NCBI GenBank assembly: GCA_963823045.1
Contig: CAWGKA010000003.1
Coordinates: forward strand, 1 to 64,000
DNA length: 64,000 bases
Source: JADLGL01 sp963823045
Lineage (GTDB): Bacteria > Pseudomonadota > Alphaproteobacteria > Rhizobiales > Kaistiaceae
Reading direction: 5' to 3'
Shown here: in pieces, positions 7,446-15,693 of the stretch
How positions within the stretch are numbered: position 1 is the stretch's first letter
Layout: every line of letters starts with the position of its first letter
Program-made: the position numbers and the translations under genes
Notes under the pieces: generated by a model
The model's input: the letters and a program-made list of their open reading frames with translations, nothing else
Told to the model about the DNA's origin: nothing
Databases searched by the model: none

Positions 7446-9113
7446 ATGGCGGGCCGCGACGAACTCGTCTTCGCGGCTCTGGGTGGCGTCGGCGAGATCG
7501 GTATGAACCTCGCCGTTTATGGCTTCGGTCCGGCGTCGGACCGGAAGTGGGTCGCCGTTGACTGCGGCGTCACGTTTCCGGGGCCTGATTTGCCGGGCGT
7601 AGAGCTCGTTTATCCCGACATCAGCTTTCTCGAGACGCTGGGTCCGCGCCTTCTCGGCATGGTCATCACGCATGGCCATGAGGATCACTATGGCGCGCTC
7701 GCAGCGCTTTGGCCGCGGCTGCGGGTCCGTGTCTATGCCTCGGCGTTCGTCGAAGGCCTGCTTGCAGCGCGGCACGGCGTCGAGGCCGCGTCGAAGGAGC
7801 TTAAGGTCAACCGCGTCCATCCGGGCAGCCGCTTCTCCGTCGGCCCGTTCGACATCGAGTGCATCGCGGTGGCGCATTCGATCCCGGAGGCAATGGCGCT
7901 GGCGATCCGCACCCCGCTCGGGACCGTGCTGCACACCGGTGATTGGAAGCTGGACGACGATCCCGTCGTCGGACCGCCGACCGACGTCGAGCGCCTCAAG
8001 GCCATGGGTGCGGAAGGCGTGCTCGCGCTTATCTGCGATTCCACGAGTGCCACACGTGAGGGGCACAGCCCGAGCGAAGGCGCCGTTGCGAAGGAGATCG
8101 CGGCTGTGGTGGCGGAGGCGACGGGAAGGGTGGCTTTCACGCTCTTCTCATCGAATGTCGCGCGGCTTCGTTCGATTGCTCTCGCCGCGCAGGCGGCCGG
8201 CCGGGAGGTTGTCGTCACTGGGCGCGCCATTCGCCGCGTCATCGATATCGCCACCGAGCTCGGCTATCTGGCCGGGGCGCCGCCCTTCCGCGAAGTCGAG
8301 GAGCTCGCCTCCCTTCCGGCGGGGAATGTCGTGTTGATCCTTTCCGGCAGTCAGGGGGAATCGCGCGCGGCGCTGGCAAGGGCCGCCGCCGGCGAAGACA
8401 GACGCATCCGGCTCAGTCGTGGCGACACAATGGTGTTCTCGGCGCGCACCATCCCGGGCAACGAGCGCCCCGTGATCGACATCGTGAACAAGCTTACCGC
8501 TGCAGGCGTGAGGATCATCACGGACCGCGAGAGGCTGGTGCACGCCTCCGGCCACCCGCGGGCGGACGAATTGAAGAGCCTTTATGGCTGGCTCCGTCCC
8601 AAGATCCTGGTGCCGGTTCACGGCGAGGCATCGCATTTGGCGGCGCAGACACAACTCGGCCGCGAGTTCGGTATCGAAACCGTTCTTGGCGCGGGCGACG
8701 GCGCGCTCGTGCGCTTGGCGCCGAAGCCGGCGTCCTTCCCGGATTCTGTGCCGGCCGGGCGCATCTATCGCGATGGTACGGTTGTCGGCGACTATGACAT
8801 GCTCGGCATTCGGCAGCGGAAGCGCATGGCTTTCGCGGGTCACATCGCGGTGGCCATCGCGTTGGACGAACGCGGCGAAGTTGTCGGCAGTCCGAAGGCC
8901 ACGCTCACCGGCATCCCCATCGAAACGCCGTCCGGCGGAGCGATGACTGAGGTCGTCGCGAAGGCCGTTCACGGTGCGCTGACCGGAATCCCTCGGCCGC
9001 GGCGTCGTGATCAGGAACTTGTTGCGGACGCGGTGAGGCGCGCCGTCCGCGCCGAAGTGGCTGCGATTTGGGCGAAAAAGCCTGTCTGCGTCGTTCAGAT
9101 CATGGTGATCTAG
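7446..9113 (+). CDS. rnj: Ribonuclease J
   Basis: RNase J is a beta-CASP metallo-beta-lactamase nuclease with 5'-3' exo- and endonuclease activity in RNA maturation and decay, including rRNA ends in alphaproteobacteria. The 555-residue product carries the metal motif HGHEDH at residues 76-81, HTGDWKLDDDP and a later HASGHPRADE segment typical of the beta-CASP region. ATG 7446, one base after the birA stop, gives the family N-terminus (RDELVFAALGGVGEIGMN); the alternative TTG at 7428 overlaps birA. It lies in the conserved nuoN-birA-rnj order. Confidence 0.96.
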   Translation: MAGRDELVFAALGGVGEIGMNLAVYGFGPASDRKWVAVDCGVTFPGPDLPGVELVYPDISFLETLGPRLLGMVITHGHEDHYGALAALWPRLRVRVYASAFVEGLLAARHGVEAASKELKVNRVHPGSRFSVGPFDIECIAVAHSIPEAMALAIRTPLGTVLHTGDWKLDDDPVVGPPTDVERLKAMGAEGVLALICDSTSATREGHSPSEGAVAKEIAAVVAEATGRVAFTLFSSNVARLRSIALAAQAAGREVVVTGRAIRRVIDIATELGYLAGAPPFREVEELASLPAGNVVLILSGSQGESRAALARAAAGEDRRIRLSRGDTMVFSARTIPGNERPVIDIVNKLTAAGVRIITDRERLVHASGHPRADELKSLYGWLRPKILVPVHGEASHLAAQTQLGREFGIETVLGAGDGALVRLAPKPASFPDSVPAGRIYRDGTVVGDYDMLGIRQRKRMAFAGHIAVAIALDERGEVVGSPKATLTGIPIETPSGGAMTEVVAKAVHGALTGIPRPRRRDQELVADAVRRAVRAEVAAIWAKKPVCVVQIMVI

Positions 9114-9204
9114 GGCGATTGGGCGCAGGCATTCCACGGGGCCTGCGTTTGCCTCAAACTGTCTGCGGTCGTATCACCGCGAGGGGGCAGGCAAAGGAAC
9201 CGCG

Positions 9205-9465
9205 ATGAACTGGCTCACGATCGCAGCGACCTATTTCGTAGTGTGGTGGCTCTGCCTCTTCATCGTGCTGCCGATCGGGGTGCGTACCCAGGCCGAAGAG
9301 GGCGAGACGACCTTTGGCACCGACAGCAGCGCCCCCCACCGTCCGATGCTCGGGCGCAAGGCCCTGGCCGCGACGGTGATAGCGGCCGCTGTGGTGGCGG
9401 TCGCGGTGTTCGCTTTTGATTATTTCGATGTGTCGCTGGAGAGCGTCAGCCACGCGCTGGACTGA
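9205..9465 (+). CDS. DUF1467 family small membrane protein
   Basis: This is an 86-residue protein with two predicted membrane helices (residues about 5-25 and 52-74) joined by an acidic loop. The first helix contains VVWWLCLFIVLPIGVRTQ, a signature I associate with the DUF1467 family, found between rnj and proS in Rhizobiales. Function is unknown. It has a clear AAAGGAA ribosome site before ATG 9205. It lies 91 bases after rnj on the same strand and may be co-transcribed with it. Confidence 0.85.
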   Translation: MNWLTIAATYFVVWWLCLFIVLPIGVRTQAEEGETTFGTDSSAPHRPMLGRKALAATVIAAAVVAVAVFAFDYFDVSLESVSHALD

Positions 9466-9488
9466 GCCTGCTTGTTAGCGTGGGCCTG

Positions 9489-9518
9489 AAAACAAAAAGC
9501 AAGGCCCAAGGGCCTTGC
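9489..9518 (-). terminator. Intrinsic terminator on the minus strand
   Basis: A perfect 9-bp stem, GCAAGGCCC (9499-9507) with GGGCCTTGC (9510-9518), is separated by two bases. Read on the minus strand it is followed directly by a T-rich run (complement of 9489-9498), the classical Rho-independent arrangement. Read on the plus strand it is followed by CAGAAG, with no T run. It therefore terminates a minus-strand transcript, although no minus-strand gene is known here. Confidence 0.8.
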
Positions 9519-9650
9519 CAGAAGTCTTCGCGTCCTAACCCCTCCTGCTGTGAGGCGGTAATGGCAACTTTGTTTTGTTGTCCTTCGCCGGACCAGCGGC
9601 TGCAGCTTGCGCCGCGCCAGAGGGGTTTCCTCCCAAGACTTCAGACCGCG
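9489..9650 (-). ncRNA. Candidate structured small RNA, family unknown
   Basis: Upstream of the minus-strand terminator lie two nested, perfectly paired 8-bp stems: 9521-9528 with 9635-9642, and 9537-9544 with 9620-9627. Inside them are small hairpins at 9565-9580 (CAAC/GTTG) and 9580-9593 (GTCC/GGAC), which share base 9580 and so are alternatives at that position. A closed rod with internal loops and apical hairpins, ending in an intrinsic terminator, is what a small regulatory RNA looks like. The strand choice rests on the terminator. I saw no match to the SRP RNA, tmRNA or RNase P motifs I know. A 6S-type RNA is possible but unproven. The 5' end and promoter were not identified. Confidence 0.45.
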
Positions 9651-9882
9651 ATGTTTTTCTCCCCTTGCGGCTTAAGCCGCAGCTCCTTCTTTCGAGGAGA
9701 TGCGACAATAGCGCAATGTGCGACTTTGTGTCATCACAATATCACCGTCTGAGCCATTTTTTTGTCGTCCGGATGGTCCCGCGCCGACGGCATCGGCGCT
9801 AGCTGCTTCGCGCGCTTGACGAAACGTCATCGGCCATGGCGTTTGGCAAGCCTTCAATCCTCACACCGAGTTGACCGTCTCC

Positions 9883-11202
9883 ATGCGACTGTCACGATTT
9901 TTCCTGCCGACTCTGCGCGAAACGCCAAAAGAAGCTGAGATTGTCTCGCATCGTCTGATGTTGCGGGCAGGGCTGATCCGCCAGCAGGCGGCGGGCATCT
10001 ATTCCTGGCTGCCGCTCGGAGAACGGGTTCTGTCGCGGATCGCCGATATCGTGCGGGAGGAACAAAACCGCGCCGGCGCGATTGAGATCCTGATGCCGAC
10101 GATCCAACCCGCCGAACTCTGGCGCGAGAGCGGCCGTTATGACGACTACGGCAAGGAAATGCTCCGCATCGAAGATCGCCACGAACGGTCAATGCTTTAC
10201 GGTCCGACAGCTGAGGAGGTCGTCACCGACATCTTCCGCAGCTTCGTTCGCTCGTATCGCGATCTGCCGCTGAACCTCTACAACATACAGTGGAAATTCC
10301 GCGACGAGATCCGGCCGCGTTTCGGCGTCATGCGCGGGCGCGAGTTCCTCATGAAGGATGCCTATTCCTTCGATATCGACTTCGAGTCTTCGCGCGCCGC
10401 CTACCACCGGATGTTCGTGGCTTATCTCAGAACCTTCGCCCGCATGGGCCTGAAGGCAATTCCGATGCGGGCCGAATCCGGCCCCATCGGTGGCGAGATG
10501 AGCCACGAATTCGTGATTCTCGCCGACACCGGCGAAAGCGCAGTGTTTTGCTCGAAGCGTGTCCTCGACCTGCCGATCCCCGGGGAAGACACGGACTTCC
10601 TTGGCGACCTGTCGCCGATCATCGACGCCTGGACGGAGCATTATGCGGCGACCGAGGAGAAGCATGACGAGGCCGCCTTCGCCGCACTGCCGGCCGATGA
10701 GCAGGTGTCGGCGCGCGGTATCGAGGTTGGCCACATCTTCCATTTCGGCACGAAATATTCCGCGCCGATGAAGGCGACGATCGCCGGCCCCGACGGCGTC
10801 GAGCGGCCGGCCGTCATGGGGTCTTACGGCATCGGCGTGTCGCGTCTTGTGGGCGCCGTCATCGAGGCGAGCCACGACGACGCCGGCATCATCTGGCCGG
10901 AGAGCGTCGCGCCGTTCAAAGTCGGGGTCATCAATCTGAAGCCCAGCGACGCCGCTACAAATGAGGCCGCCGGGGCCATTCATGACCGCCTTACCGCGGC
11001 CGGAATTGACGTGCTTCTCGACGACGTCGAATCGAGCGCAGGAGCCAAGTTTGCCACCATGGATCTGATCGGACTGCCCTGGCAGGTGATCGTTGGACCC
11101 AAGGGCGTTGCCCGCGGCGAGGTCGAATTGAAGAACCGTGCCACGGGGGAGCGCGAGGCGATGGGCCTCGATGCCGTGGTCAACCGGCTCGTGGGGGCCT
11201 GA
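9883..11202 (+). CDS. proS: Prolyl-tRNA synthetase (short alphaproteobacterial form)
   Basis: This class II synthetase charges tRNA-Pro. At 439 residues it lacks the editing insertion domain of the E. coli enzyme, as in other alphaproteobacteria. Class II motifs are visible: the motif 2 region NIQWKFRDEIRPRFGVMRGR and the motif 3 region GSYGIGVSRLVGAVIEA, followed by the C-terminal anticodon-binding domain. ATG 9883 gives the conserved start MRLSRFFLPTLRETPKEAEI; a TTG four codons earlier is the only alternative. lolC follows after 7 bases. Confidence 0.96.
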   Translation: MRLSRFFLPTLRETPKEAEIVSHRLMLRAGLIRQQAAGIYSWLPLGERVLSRIADIVREEQNRAGAIEILMPTIQPAELWRESGRYDDYGKEMLRIEDRHERSMLYGPTAEEVVTDIFRSFVRSYRDLPLNLYNIQWKFRDEIRPRFGVMRGREFLMKDAYSFDIDFESSRAAYHRMFVAYLRTFARMGLKAIPMRAESGPIGGEMSHEFVILADTGESAVFCSKRVLDLPIPGEDTDFLGDLSPIIDAWTEHYAATEEKHDEAAFAALPADEQVSARGIEVGHIFHFGTKYSAPMKATIAGPDGVERPAVMGSYGIGVSRLVGAVIEASHDDAGIIWPESVAPFKVGVINLKPSDAATNEAAGAIHDRLTAAGIDVLLDDVESSAGAKFATMDLIGLPWQVIVGPKGVARGEVELKNRATGEREAMGLDAVVNRLVGA

Positions 11203-11209
11203 TCCCACC

Positions 11210-12505
11210 TTGGCTGTCGCCGAACAAACGACAAGCACGTCGGAACCGACGGGGACGCGCCCCTTTGCGCAATTCGAGTGGGTGGTGGCATTTCGCTATC
11301 TCCGCGCCCGGCGACGCGAGCGCTTCATCTCCGTCATCACGCTGATCTCGCTGATCGGCATCATGCTCGGTGTTGCGACGCTGATTGTCGTCATGTCGGT
11401 GATGAACGGCTTCCGCGCCGAGTTGATTGACCGCATCCTGGGCATCAATGGCCACGTTGTTATCGAGCCGGTGGATACGCCATTGGACGACTACGAGGCG
11501 GTTGCCACCGCGGTCGCCGCCGTCGACGGCGTCAGGGCCGTCGTGCCATTGGTTGAGAAGGAAGTTCTGGCAAGCGCCACCAACGGCGCCACGGGAGCGC
11601 TGGTTCGCGGCATACGCGAGCGGGATTTGGCATCGATTCCGGGTCTTGGGGACAATGTCCTGTTCGGCTCGCTGGCAGCGTTCGATGCGGCCGAGGGGGT
11701 CGCCCTCGGCATAGGCGTGGCTCAGGCCCTCGGCGTTTCGGTGGGAGACAATGTCACGCTCATCAGCCCGGACGGGCCGGTGACGCCGATGGGACAGGTG
11801 CCGGCGGAGCGGACCTTCAGGGTCGTGGCCGTGTTCCAGATCGGCATGTCGGAATACAATTCTACCTTCATCTTCATGCCCTTCGCGACCGCCCAGTCCT
11901 TCTTTGGTCTGGGCAATGAAGCCTCTGCGATCGAGATCTACATCGACGATCCCGATCAGGTCGGCACGCTCAGACCGGCGATCGAAGCGGCGATGAACCG
12001 GCCCGGCTATCTCGTCGATTGGCGCCAGCGCAACACCACCTTCTTCTCGGCGCTCGAGGTCGAGCGGAACGTGATGTTCTTGATATTGGCGCTCATCGTC
12101 CTCGTCGCCGCCCTCAACATCATCTCCGGCCTCACCATGCTGGTGAAGGAGAAGGGCAGGGATGTCGCGGTCTTGCGAACGCTCGGCGCAACGCGTGGCG
12201 CCATCCTGCGGCTGTTCTTCATTACCGGCGCGGCGATTGGGACGGCGGGCACTCTGCTCGGCCTCGTCCTCGGCGTCATCGTGACGTGGAACGTCGAGTC
12301 GCTGCGCGGCCTCATTTCGCGGCTCACCGGCACCGAGATCTTCTCGCCGGACCTCTATTACCTCAGCGTCCTGCCGGCGGAGATAAACCCGCATGAGGTG
12401 ATCGCCGTCGTGCTGATGGCGCTCGGTCTTTCCTATCTGGCGACGCTTTACCCGTCCTGGAGGGCAGCGCGGCTCGATCCGGTCGAGGCGCTGCGCTACG
12501 AATGA
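11210..12505 (+). CDS. lolC: Lipoprotein-releasing ABC transporter permease LolC/LolE
   Basis: This is the membrane part of the Lol exporter, which extracts lipoproteins from the inner membrane for transfer to the LolA carrier. It is 431 residues, with one N-terminal helix after the FEWVVAFRYLRARRRERFIS motif, a large periplasmic domain and three C-terminal helices with VLRTLGATRGAILRLF between them. The likely start is TTG 11210, 7 bases after proS; earlier in-frame codons lie inside proS. Its stop overlaps the lolD ATG by four bases. Alphaproteobacteria usually have one LolC/E-type protein acting as a homodimer. Confidence 0.93.
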   Translation: MAVAEQTTSTSEPTGTRPFAQFEWVVAFRYLRARRRERFISVITLISLIGIMLGVATLIVVMSVMNGFRAELIDRILGINGHVVIEPVDTPLDDYEAVATAVAAVDGVRAVVPLVEKEVLASATNGATGALVRGIRERDLASIPGLGDNVLFGSLAAFDAAEGVALGIGVAQALGVSVGDNVTLISPDGPVTPMGQVPAERTFRVVAVFQIGMSEYNSTFIFMPFATAQSFFGLGNEASAIEIYIDDPDQVGTLRPAIEAAMNRPGYLVDWRQRNTTFFSALEVERNVMFLILALIVLVAALNIISGLTMLVKEKGRDVAVLRTLGATRGAILRLFFITGAAIGTAGTLLGLVLGVIVTWNVESLRGLISRLTGTEIFSPDLYYLSVLPAEINPHEVIAVVLMALGLSYLATLYPSWRAARLDPVEALRYE

Positions 12506-13209
12506 CGGAGGCACCAAACCGCCGATCGGTGTCGCCGGTCCTTCGCATGGTGGGGCTGACGCGGCATTTTGCGGAAGGCAAGGACCGTCAGCTCGACGTC
12601 CTCACCGGCGCCGATCTCGACCTTTATCCCGGCGAGATGGTTGCTCTGGTCGCCCCGTCCGGCGCGGGCAAATCGACCCTTCTCCATCTTGCCGGGCTGC
12701 TCGAGCGGCCAGATGATGGCGAGGTGCATATCGGCGATCGGGCTGCCGGCAGTCTCTCTGATGGCGAACGCACCGCGATCCGCCGCAACGAGATCGGCTT
12801 CGTCTATCAGTTCCACCATTTGCTGCCCGAGTTCACCGCCCTCGAAAACGTCGTCATGCCACAGTTGATCCGCGGCGTTGCGCCGGGCGAGGCGAAGAAG
12901 CGGGCGCAGGAGCTGCTCGGCTATCTCGGCGTTGGCGAGCGCGGCACCCATCGGCCGTCGGAACTCTCCGGCGGCGAGCAACAGCGCGTCGCCATCGCCC
13001 GTGCCGTCGCCAATGCGCCGCGGGTCGTGCTTGCCGACGAGCCGACGGGCAATCTCGATCCGGTAACCGCCGAGCGCGTGTTTGACGCACTGACCGGGCT
13101 CGTCCGCGCTTCGGGTCTGGCGGCGCTGATCGCGACCCACAACCACTCCCTCGCCGAGCGTATGGATCGCGTCGTCACGCTGGCAGATGGCAAAATCGTC
13201 CAGGTTTGA
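12502..13209 (+). CDS. lolD: Lipoprotein-releasing ABC transporter ATPase LolD
   Basis: This is the ATP-binding subunit driving lipoprotein release with LolC. The 235-residue product shows Walker A APSGAGKST (residues about 52-60), signature LSGGEQQRVAIARA, and Walker B VVLADEPTGNLD. The start ATG overlaps the lolC stop (ATGA), indicating translational coupling. The operon appears to end here. Confidence 0.96.
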   Translation: MTEAPNRRSVSPVLRMVGLTRHFAEGKDRQLDVLTGADLDLYPGEMVALVAPSGAGKSTLLHLAGLLERPDDGEVHIGDRAAGSLSDGERTAIRRNEIGFVYQFHHLLPEFTALENVVMPQLIRGVAPGEAKKRAQELLGYLGVGERGTHRPSELSGGEQQRVAIARAVANAPRVVLADEPTGNLDPVTAERVFDALTGLVRASGLAALIATHNHSLAERMDRVVTLADGKIVQV

Positions 13210-13303
13210 GCCAGCCGACACTGCGCCCCTAGATTGACGCATCGCAAAGCCGCCGACCGGCGGATGTGGGACGCGTTGTCCGTTACCAATGCGGGAGACG
13301 GTG

Positions 13304-13822
13304 ATGAAGGCGCTCGTGATCTATGAATCGTTATTCGGCACGACACGGGAGATCGCGGAGGCCGTCGCGGAGGGCCTGCGAAGGAAGCTTGAGGTCGAAA
13401 CGGTCGAGGTTGGCGCGGCGGGCGCCCCGCCTGCGGATATCGACCTCCTTGTCATTGGCGGACCAACCCACGCCTTCAGCATGAGCCGGGAGACCACTCG
13501 CCAGGGTGGTCGCGAGCAGGCCAAGGGGTTCGGCATCACGCCGGTGTCGCAGGGGATCGGCGTTCGCGATTGGCTGGCCGCCGCGCCGGCCGGGGCCGGC
13601 CGGCTCGCGGCCGCGTTTGACACCTCCGCCAAGGCGCCGCGCTGGGTGCCGACCGGATCGGCGGCAAAGGCAATTGCCAAGGGGTTGTCCGGGAAGGGCT
13701 ATCGGGTGATGGTCGCGCCCGAGCAGTTCCGCATCGACGGCAAGAACCCGCAGCTGGTGCCCGGGGAGGCCGAACGTGCGAAAGCGTGGGGCGAAGCGCT
13801 TGCGGCAGAGATAAGCCGTTAG
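13304..13822 (+). CDS. Flavodoxin-like protein
   Basis: This 172-residue protein has an N-terminal flavodoxin fold: the strand KALVIYESLFGTTREIAEAV carries the phosphate-binding loop (residues about 7-13), and LLVIGGPTHAF marks the second FMN-contact loop. It probably binds FMN as an electron carrier or as a menaquinone/quinone-type reductase; the substrate is unknown. ATG 13304 is preceded by GGGAGACGG; an ATG five codons earlier is possible. It lies between lolD and a lipoprotein gene, where dnaE would be expected next, so this is a locally variable site. Confidence 0.8.
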   Translation: MKALVIYESLFGTTREIAEAVAEGLRRKLEVETVEVGAAGAPPADIDLLVIGGPTHAFSMSRETTRQGGREQAKGFGITPVSQGIGVRDWLAAAPAGAGRLAAAFDTSAKAPRWVPTGSAAKAIAKGLSGKGYRVMVAPEQFRIDGKNPQLVPGEAERAKAWGEALAAEISR

Positions 13823-13854
13823 CCTCTGCCGCCAGATCGTCTAGAACGCAGGCG

Positions 13855-14932
13855 ATGGTGACCTTTGCTTCCCGGCGTGTCGTGGCGACGCTCGCCCTTC
13901 TGGGCGGATTGTCGTCGGTCCTGTCCGGCTGCGCTTCCGACGGATACTACCGCCAGGCCGTCGCCGGGCAGATCGACATGTTGCGGAGCCGCGAGGACAT
14001 CGCCGCAACGCTGGCGAATGACGCCATCTCGCCGGAACTGCGCCGCCAGCTCGAACTCGTCGATAGCCTCGTTTCTTTCGCCCATGACCGGCTGGCGCTG
14101 CCGGACAATGGCAGCTATGCGAGCTTCGTTCCGCTCGACCGCCCCTACGTCACCTGGAACGTCGTCGCGGCCCCGGCAATGTCGCTTGCACCCGTGACTT
14201 GGTGCTTCCCGGTCGTCGGTTGCGTCGCCTATCGCGGCTATTTCAGATGAAGCCGATGCCCAAGCGTTCGCTGACGGGCTGAGGGCCGAGGGGTTGGACG
14301 TCGCGGTCCTCGGAACCAGGGCCTACTCGACGCTCGGTTGGTTCCACGACCCAGTGCCGTCAACGATCCTGTTCGATCCCGACTACGATCTTGCCGGCAC
14401 GATCTTCCACGAGCTCGCGCATCAGCGGGTCTTCATTCCCGGCGATACGACTTTCAACGAGAGCTACGCAGTCGCCGTCGAGCGCGCCGGAACGGAGCTA
14501 TGGCTGGCCGAGAACGGCACGGCCGAAATGCGTGCCGCCTATGAACGGGCCAATGATCGCCAGGAAGAATTCCTCAATCTTCTCCTAGGGACCCAGGCCG
14601 ATCTTGAGGCGCTTTATCAGCAGCCGCTCGACCAATCGGTCATGTTGGCCCGCAAGGCGGCGATCTTCGACACGCTTCGGGCGGACTATGCGCGATTGAA
14701 GGCCTTTTGGGGTGGCTATGGCGGTTATGATGGCTTCTTCGCGCAGGAGCTCAACAATGCCAAGTTAGCTCTTGTTGCATCATATAATTCGCGCTCTCTG
14801 GCCTTCGATCAATTGCTCCACGACACCGGCGATGACTGGACAGCGTTTCACGCCGCCGTCGAAGCGCTATCGAAGCTGCCGGAGGATGAGAGGAATGCCG
14901 AACTAGACAGGCTGGCGGCGGAAGCGCGCTAG
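13855..14932 (+). pseudogene. Zinc aminopeptidase-like lipoprotein (COG4324 type), frameshifted
   Basis: The N-terminus has a signal peptide ending in the lipobox LSGC, then the family segment SLVSFAHDRLALPDNGSYAS and a CFPVVGCVAYRGYF motif. The frame then hits TGA at 14248. In the next frame the same family continues as DEADAQAF through the zincin site FHELAHQ and FNESYAVAVE (HExxH plus a distal Glu) to TAG 14930. Removing one base near 14245 restores a 358-residue protein. It probably acts as a periplasmic, membrane-anchored peptidase of unknown substrate. Both halves are well preserved, favouring a sequence error or very recent mutation. Confidence 0.75.
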
Positions 14933-14935
14933 CGG

Positions 14936-15163
14936 CTAGTCGCGCTTGATCTGACCAAGCGGGACGCCGAGCCAGTCAAGCGTCTCCTGGCCGATCAGGC
15001 TCACGATCTCGACAGAGGCACCGACCGCGAGCGTCGCCAGAAGGACCGAGGCCAAGGCAACGCCGCTGTCAGCGATGTTGGCATACCAATATTGACGCCA
15101 GCTCGCCCGGCGCGCGCTAGCTTCGTCTTTTGGAACAGCTCGGATGAGATAGCCGTCTGCCAT
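14936..15163 (-). CDS. Hypothetical small membrane protein
   Basis: This 75-residue open frame starts at ATG 15163, convergent with the lipoprotein gene that ends 3 bases away. It has a polar, basic N-terminal half (residues 1-30), one hydrophobic stretch rich in Ala, Val and Leu (about 33-58) and a short polar tail. I do not recognise a family. The amphipathic-then-hydrophobic pattern and tight packing against the neighbour favour a real gene, but there is no homology evidence. Confidence 0.45.
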   Translation of the reverse strand: MADGYLIRAVPKDEASARRASWRQYWYANIADSGVALASVLLATLAVGASVEIVSLIGQETLDWLGVPLGQIKRD

Positions 15164-15693
15164 CGGGCAAGACCTGTCAGGGTCGCGGGATCAGAGACAA
15201 CGGATTTATGCTCAGAACGGCCGGCCCTGCAATGCCTTTTGGCAGAAAAATCGCCCGGCACCGCTGCTGGTTCGCCTCCTCACGGCTTGATCCAAGATCG
15301 GCGGCCCGAATTGGTGATTATCGCCGGAGAAGGTCACCGAGAGGCTGAAGGTAATTCCGTGTCGATCATCTCGTCGTCGCCCCAGCTCGCTCGGTGTCGG
15401 TTTTGCTTTCAGAGGTATCGGGGGATCCGGTGACTCCAGGCGAGCGTGGGTGCAGTTTGACAGGAGAACAAAACGGGAATATAGCCGGATCAGACTAGGT
15501 ACACAGGAGATGCGGATATGACTGTGATCGTTCGGGAAGTCGCCGGCCTTACTGCGCTTGTCGCCTTTCTTGCCGTGGTCGGCGTGTGGTCTGGAATGCT
15601 GACGGGAGCGCTCTGACGTTTCGTCCCCAACTCGATGCCGCCAGGCGGTGGACATCGCAGCCCGGCCGGCCACATTGAGCGGCGGAGGCGAGC
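15164..15693. other. Mostly empty interval upstream of dnaE
   Basis: Across these 530 bases I see only the short frame at 15518-15616. Other open frames (for example minus 15212-15673) have no ribosome site, no family resemblance and atypical composition. Because it lies between a damaged lipoprotein gene and dnaE, where gene order in relatives is usually tight, this may be a remnant of insertion or decay. Confidence 0.5.
15518..15616 (+). CDS. Putative 32-residue single-helix membrane peptide
   Basis: A short frame starts at ATG 15518 with an AGGAGA ribosome site 8 bases upstream and ends at TGA 15614. The peptide has a short charged head (residues 1-8, with R6 and E7) followed by one hydrophobic segment of about 20 residues (VAGLTALVAFLAVVGVWSGM), then a short tail. 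This composition is typical of bacterial single-pass small proteins. No family is recognised and no conservation evidence is available here. Confidence 0.4.
   Translation: MTVIVREVAGLTALVAFLAVVGVWSGMLTGAL

Larger units (their letters stand above)
9466..9882. other. Gene-less interval between DUF1467 gene and proS
   Basis: No convincing protein gene was found on either strand of these 417 bases; the open frames here (for example a 61-codon minus-strand frame at 9672-9857) have no recognisable family or ribosome site. The interval holds an intrinsic terminator reading on the minus strand (9489-9518), nested long-range stems (9521-9642), a perfect 14-bp palindrome GCGGCTTAAGCCGC at 9667-9680 and a TTGTG-N4-CACAA inverted repeat at 9726-9739. 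Confidence 0.7.

Noticed and set aside
9672..9857. 61-codon minus-strand frame upstream of proS
   Set aside because: No ribosome site, no recognisable motif, and it overlaps the proposed structured RNA region; left as noncoding.
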